Assembly: GCA_022736595.1 (NCBI GenBank)
Contig: DZDC01000043.1
Coordinates: 1-19,162 of the forward strand
Reading direction: 5' to 3'
Source: Draconibacterium orientale
GTDB lineage: Bacteria > Bacteroidota > Bacteroidia > Bacteroidales > UBA1556
DNA: 19,162 bases
Both the position numbers and the translations under genes were made by a program. The notes under the pieces were generated by a model that did not search any database, was not told where the DNA came from, and worked only from the letters and a program-made list of their open reading frames with translations. Of the stretch, positions 16,303-19,162 are shown piece by piece. Position 1 is the first letter of the stretch. Each line of letters opens with the position of its first letter.

Positions 16303-16435
16303 CCAGTCTAAAAAGCCCTTTTACCCCTAAATCCCCTAAAGGGGACTTTCCCAAACTGCTGATTTTTAGCGTTCTCCCTTTAGGGCTAGGGGCAAAAACG
16401 ATAAAAATCAGCAGTTTGGAGGCTTTTTAGACTGG
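16303..16435. repeat. Nested inverted-repeat element, about 133 bp
   Basis: The outer arms are a perfect 15-bp inverted repeat, CCAGTCTAAAAAGCC (16303-16317) and its complement (16421-16435). An inner pair of 23-bp arms (16351-16373 and 16397-16419) matches at 22 of 23 positions. The inner right arm abuts the outer right arm (1 nt), while 33 nt separate the left arms; this bulge contains TCCCCTAAAGGGGA. The 23-nt central loop contains an imperfect inverted copy of the same CCCCTA..CCCTAAAGGG motif, so alternative folds exist. ATAGAT lies 4 nt outside each end (16293-16298 and 16440-16445), possibly a duplicated target. It looks like a non-coding palindromic or miniature mobile element. No ORF is inside. 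Confidence 0.75.
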
Positions 16436-16593
16436 ACTCATAGATAAATTCAATTTCAATGAATTATTTTATCATGTAAGAAGACTTTTATAGTCGTTTC
16501 TGACTCATAAGAGGTTAACCTCGACAAATCTATTATTTTGTAATTATTTTCGTCGACCCAAATGGCAGGTTACGTCATTGAGTAATTTGATTT

Positions 16594-16639
16594 AAAACAA
16601 AAAGAGTCTGATTTTAAAAATCAGACTCTTTATTGTTTT
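16594..16639 (-). terminator. Intrinsic terminator of the oxidase-like operon
   Basis: A 15-bp perfect inverted repeat (AAAGAGTCTGATTTT at 16601-16615 and its complement at 16617-16631) is extended by AAAACAA / TTGTTTT (16594-16600, 16633-16639) with one bulged base. Read on the minus strand the stem is followed by TTTTTGTTTTAAA. It begins 19 nt past the subunit I stop codon. The near symmetry means it could also stop plus-strand transcripts. Confidence 0.85.
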
Positions 16640-16657
16640 AATGTAAAGCCTTAAGGT

Positions 16658-18259
16658 TTACTCTGGAAGCAACTTGTCTTTGTCAAGTTTTGAAGGAGAA
16701 AAAATACCTATGACGCCACTTAATCCCACAGTCATCACAATATTGATAAAGAAAGCAAGAAAGCTAAAAAGCAGAAGTGATCCAGCAAGTGCGGCAAGTA
16801 TCATATAAAGATCATATTCACCATTGAAATACACGGTTCTACGTAGCATTCCTTTCAACCCTGCCATGCCCATAAAAGCACCCATTCCAATTCCTCCAAT
16901 CAAATGCGCCCAGAAGTGGAAGTTGGTCAGTTTTTGACTGTAAAGTTTTGCCCCGTTAGTGAGTATTGGCAACAATAAATAAATTGCAGAGTAAAGGGTC
17001 ATTGTTAGACCAATGAGAATAGCAACGTGTACGTGTGGTCCTATAATCCATTGGGTATTATGTAGAATACGGTTTAATCCAAGGTCGGCTTGCATAATCC
17101 CTGCTGGAACAGCTAAGGCAAAACCTGTGAGTCCTCCTAATAAGAATTTTAGAGGATTGGTCATTTTAAGGGGTCGTGCTTGCCAAAGAATGGCTAAGGT
17201 AATGAAGAAGGCAAGACCTTGGGTAATAAGTTCGAATGCGGTAAGCATTTCACCAGAAAATATCTTAAGGAATGCGGGTTGAGCCTGATCCGACATCAAA
17301 TGATGAGACCATACAAACCAAGAAACGATCATTTCGATCAGCAACGCAAGGCGAGCCCATCTCTCCATAAAGATTTTCTTTCCAGTAATAAGGGTAGCAA
17401 GTAAATACCAGGTTCCTGCAACAAAAATTAAGACAAGTCCATCGGCAATTAAATCGAGCCCCCACCAGAACCAGTTTTTGTATAAAAGAGCATCAATGAA
17501 TGAATGTTTCAAATCGTGACCCGCCATTGAGGCAATCATATAAATAAGTAATAAAACTCCTGTGAAAGTGATTATTAAAGCGTTAAGCATCGTATCAACA
17601 GTTCCTCGAGCAATTGCAGCCACCGGAGTTGAAACAAAATTGCTTCCATCGGCATTTTTCACTTTTTTAAATCCTAAAGCGGATAATAAAACTCCTTTGG
17701 GTTGTTTTTCTGCTCCAGCAGGGTTATAGGCTATGGTTTTAAAAATATTGAGGACAAAGAATAAGGTTCCAACCATTACCAAGGCTATTCCTAACACAAA
17801 GAAGGTGCCTCCAATAACACTGAATTGGGTAAAATCAGCAGGTAAAGGCCAGTAAAGCGTGTAAAGAGGGGAATAATGCGAAAGAAAGCCCGCAAACCAA
17901 AATGTGAAAGTGCCAACGCCGATTAACCATAAAGTCCAATTGGCGAGTTTAAAACTCCACAAAGGTTTTTTCATTAGGAAAGGAACTAGAAAAAGGAATG
18001 CCCCGAAAACGATAGAATAAGATGAACCAAATATTCCAACAAGAGGATGGGCTGTCATGATAGCAAAATATTGTTGGTCGTCCATCATGGTTCCTGGTGT
18101 AACAAGATGCATGCGCATCATCATGCCTTCAACCACTGCGAAGAGATAGTAAACAAGTCCAACCACAACAAATCTGAGGGTTAATTTTTGCATGGGTGTA
18201 AGGGTTTTATGTTTAAATAAACCTTCTTCACCATTTATAAAAGTATCGATAAAACTCAT
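16658..18259 (-). CDS. Heme-copper oxidase superfamily subunit I, NO reductase-like
   Basis: Polytopic membrane protein (533 residues, about twelve hydrophobic segments) of the heme-copper superfamily, resembling B-type (ba3) oxidases. Start taken at ATG 18259; the frame extends three codons to a TTG at 18268, which is less likely. Numbered from that ATG, conserved ligands are H71 (MTAH, low-spin heme), H319-H320 (WSHH, binuclear metal), H409 (high-spin heme) and H411 (low-spin heme) in HNTQWIIGPHVH. Against FWWTGHPIVY of ba3, this protein reads FWWGLDLIAD: the metal-ligand His becomes D269 and the active-site Tyr becomes D273, with no gap needed. No replacement Tyr is seen in helix VII. Oxygen reduction is therefore doubtful; nitric oxide reduction, as in Asp- or Glu-substituted NOR families of this superfamily, is my inference. 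Automated tools may call it cytochrome c oxidase subunit I. It follows subunit II by 24 nt and is the operon's last gene. Confidence 0.85.
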   Translation of the reverse strand: MSFIDTFINGEEGLFKHKTLTPMQKLTLRFVVVGLVYYLFAVVEGMMMRMHLVTPGTMMDDQQYFAIMTAHPLVGIFGSSYSIVFGAFLFLVPFLMKKPLWSFKLANWTLWLIGVGTFTFWFAGFLSHYSPLYTLYWPLPADFTQFSVIGGTFFVLGIALVMVGTLFFVLNIFKTIAYNPAGAEKQPKGVLLSALGFKKVKNADGSNFVSTPVAAIARGTVDTMLNALIITFTGVLLLIYMIASMAGHDLKHSFIDALLYKNWFWWGLDLIADGLVLIFVAGTWYLLATLITGKKIFMERWARLALLIEMIVSWFVWSHHLMSDQAQPAFLKIFSGEMLTAFELITQGLAFFITLAILWQARPLKMTNPLKFLLGGLTGFALAVPAGIMQADLGLNRILHNTQWIIGPHVHVAILIGLTMTLYSAIYLLLPILTNGAKLYSQKLTNFHFWAHLIGGIGMGAFMGMAGLKGMLRRTVYFNGEYDLYMILAALAGSLLLFSFLAFFINIVMTVGLSGVIGIFSPSKLDKDKLLPE

Positions 18260-18283
18260 AATTTTCAATTTTTTAGGTTTGTA

Positions 18284-18829
18284 TTATTTTACTTGTACAA
18301 CATCTTTTAATATCATCTTATCACTTTTCCAACCACTATACTCCGTTGATCGAATGGTAAGAATCTCTGGTTTTTCAAATTTCCACATAATGTCATTCAT
18401 GTGTCCAGGTACTACCTGCATTTGAAAAAGCATCGTATTATCTTGTCGAAACAAGCCGAAGCCATAAGTAAGATCTTCGGAGGTTACCTTAAAATGAACC
18501 AAATCTCCAGTTTTAATTACTAATGTATCTGACGGTAAATAGAAATGATGGTCTTTTACGTTAATGTCAAATACCTTGTCGGCCTGATAATCACCTCTGT
18601 TAAGATCAATAGGTTTCCATGGAATGGTTTCGTGGGTTACAAGGTGAAGGCTTACGCCAATAAAAACTAAAAAACCAACAAAGGAATAGAAAAAGAGGGG
18701 CTTAATAGAACTCACATTGCTGCCTCGAGTAACTTGATACCCGAACCACGCCATGAGAAGCAAAATTGCAATTACATACAGTGTGTATGCAATGGTTTGT
18801 CCTTGTAGGACTAATGATGGATCTACCAT
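18284..18829 (-). CDS. Cupredoxin-like subunit II lacking the CuA site
   Basis: Membrane-anchored subunit II of the heme-copper superfamily, 181 residues. Two hydrophobic segments (about 11-31 and 45-63) precede a periplasmic cupredoxin-like domain (about 85-181). The domain aligns well with ba3-type subunit II: FKVTSEDLTYGF (113-124) against FKITSPDVIHGF, and STEYSGWKSDKM (161-172) against CNQYCGLGHQNM. The CuA ligands are thus His to Tyr122, Cys to Ser161, Cys to Ser165 and His to Ser169; only the Met (M172) remains. The site cannot bind CuA, so electrons probably come from quinol rather than cytochrome c (inference, by analogy with quinol oxidases). It starts at ATG 18829 behind a strong promoter and is followed by subunit I. 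The domain fold is otherwise intact, so this is not a decayed gene. Confidence 0.85.
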   Translation of the reverse strand: MVDPSLVLQGQTIAYTLYVIAILLLMAWFGYQVTRGSNVSSIKPLFFYSFVGFLVFIGVSLHLVTHETIPWKPIDLNRGDYQADKVFDINVKDHHFYLPSDTLVIKTGDLVHFKVTSEDLTYGFGLFRQDNTMLFQMQVVPGHMNDIMWKFEKPEILTIRSTEYSGWKSDKMILKDVVQVK

Positions 18830-18871
18830 AATGTTTTGTTTTTAATGTTTCTACTAAATTATTTTACCACA

Positions 18872-18903
18872 CAAAGGTAGTATTTTATGGTTCTTAAAAC
18901 AAG
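18872..18903 (-). promoter_or_regulatory. Bacteroidota-type promoter of the oxidase-like operon
   Basis: On the minus strand TTG (18902-18900) is followed after 20 nt by TACCTTTG (18879-18872), a perfect match to the Bacteroidota -33 TTG and -7 TAnnTTTG elements at the expected spacing. Transcription should start near 18865, giving a leader of about 36 nt before the subunit II ATG. No clear FNR or NnrR/DNR palindrome (TTGAT-N4-ATCAA) is visible beside it. Confidence 0.8.
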
Positions 18904-18993
18904 TAGATTTTAAAAAAAAGTTTCGTTGATTTATGAACATCTTCTTTTGCAGGGATAGTACTAAAGCTAAAATCAAATATTGTTGTTTGAAAT

Positions 18994-19083
18994 CACTACT
19001 GACCGATTAAATTTAGAAAGCCAATTATTTATATAGATTCCGAACGCAGTGAGGAATCTAAAATTTTTAGTCAGTCAGTAGTG
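18994..19083. mobile_element. 90-bp MITE-like inverted-repeat element
   Basis: Terminal inverted repeats CACTACTGACCGA (18994-19006) and TCAGTCAGTAGTG (19071-19083) match at 12 of 13 positions. The interior holds a hairpin, TAGATTCC (19034-19041) with GGAATCTA (19053-19060). Directly outside both ends is the same 9-bp word GTTTGAAAT (18985-18993 and 19084-19092), as expected for a target-site duplication. No coding capacity. It could also be a chromosomal palindromic repeat that never moved. It sits about 90 bp upstream of the oxidase-like operon's promoter. Confidence 0.6.
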
Positions 19084-19162
19084 GTTTGAAATAATAAAGA
19101 AATTGAGGTGCTTTTAAAGTGATCAATGCATTTGTAAACTGGTAAACCCAGATTAAGCTTTA

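Larger units (their letters stand above)
16038..16657. other. 620-bp intergenic region between mraZ and the oxidase-like operon
   Basis: No credible coding sequence. From the mraZ side it holds the triple MraZ box (16076-16100), a TAAATCA repeat/palindrome cluster (16153-16177), a GTGGG pair on the other strand (16203-16217), an AATTCAAA/TTTGAATT inverted repeat (16223-16242), a large nested inverted repeat (16303-16435), a 12-bp palindrome GAGGTTAACCTC (16511-16522) and the terminator of the upstream operon (16594-16639). The dcw promoter should lie between about 16101 and 16260 on the minus strand. I see no convincing TTG / TAnnTTTG pair there: TAACCTTTTG at 16142-16133 resembles a -7 element with two extra bases. 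Confidence 0.7.
18830..19162. other. Non-coding region upstream of the oxidase-like operon
   Basis: No gene is supported in these 333 nt. They contain the promoter (18872-18903), the 90-bp inverted-repeat element with its flanking 9-bp repeats (18985-19092), and about 70 nt at the window edge in which I see nothing recognisable. Confidence 0.7.

Noticed and set aside
16658..18259. Subunit I as an ordinary cytochrome c or cbb3 oxygen reductase
   Set aside because: The ligand His and catalytic Tyr of helix VI are Asp, no helix-VII Tyr is visible, and subunit II has no CuA and no heme-c (CxxCH) motif. Overall family membership is kept, the reaction is not.
18259..18268. TTG at 18268 as start of subunit I
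   Set aside because: An ATG lies three codons downstream, before any conserved residue; the TTG adds nothing recognisable.
18985..19092. Inverted repeat upstream of the oxidase-like operon as a terminator of an unseen upstream gene
   Set aside because: There is no U-tract after the stem on either strand, and the exact flanking 9-bp repeat is better explained by insertion.

Overview
Organism and overall picture. The window looks chromosomal and comes from a Bacteroidota bacterium, most likely Flavobacteriales or a near relative. The evidence is the murein/division gene order, an FtsZ tail ending in FLHDNVD, an enlarged MraY with an extra loop, a PASTA-bearing division transpeptidase, a MraZ of flavobacterial type, and a TTG / TAnnTTTG promoter. 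All seventeen-odd features with a coding direction lie on the minus strand. Genus cannot be named from sequence alone. || Layout. Reading in the direction of transcription (high to low coordinates): (1) 18830-19162 holds a 90-bp inverted-repeat element flanked by a 9-bp direct repeat, then a convincing Bacteroidota promoter. (2) 16658-18829 is a two-gene operon for a small cupredoxin-like subunit II and a heme-copper oxidase superfamily subunit I, ended by a long hairpin terminator at 16594-16639. (3) 16038-16657 is a 620-bp intergenic region with a nested inverted repeat of about 133 bp, several small palindromes, a reversed pair of GTGGG repeats and, next to mraZ, the classic triple MraZ box. 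(4) 79-16037 is an almost gapless division and cell wall (dcw) operon: mraZ, rsmH, ftsL-like, ftsI-type PBP, murE, mraY, murD, ftsW, murG, murC, ftsQ, ftsA, ftsZ and a YqeY/GatB-like gene, closed by a strong intrinsic terminator at 20-50. || How the genes work together. MurE, MurD and MurC build the UDP-MurNAc-peptide; the DNPR motif of MurE indicates meso-diaminopimelate. MraY and MurG make lipids I and II. FtsW and the PASTA-PBP polymerise and crosslink at the septum, scaffolded by the FtsL-like protein and FtsQ and organised by FtsA and FtsZ. MraZ probably represses the operon through the boxes in front of it. murF, ddl and murB are not in the cluster. || Most notable. The two-gene oxidase-like operon does not look like an oxygen reductase. 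In subunit I the helix-VI Cu-ligand His and the active-site Tyr are both replaced by Asp, while the other metal-ligand histidines are intact. In subunit II the residues aligned with four CuA ligands are changed (His to Tyr, Cys to Ser twice, His to Ser). This suggests a quinol-linked nitric oxide reductase-like enzyme derived from the heme-copper superfamily.
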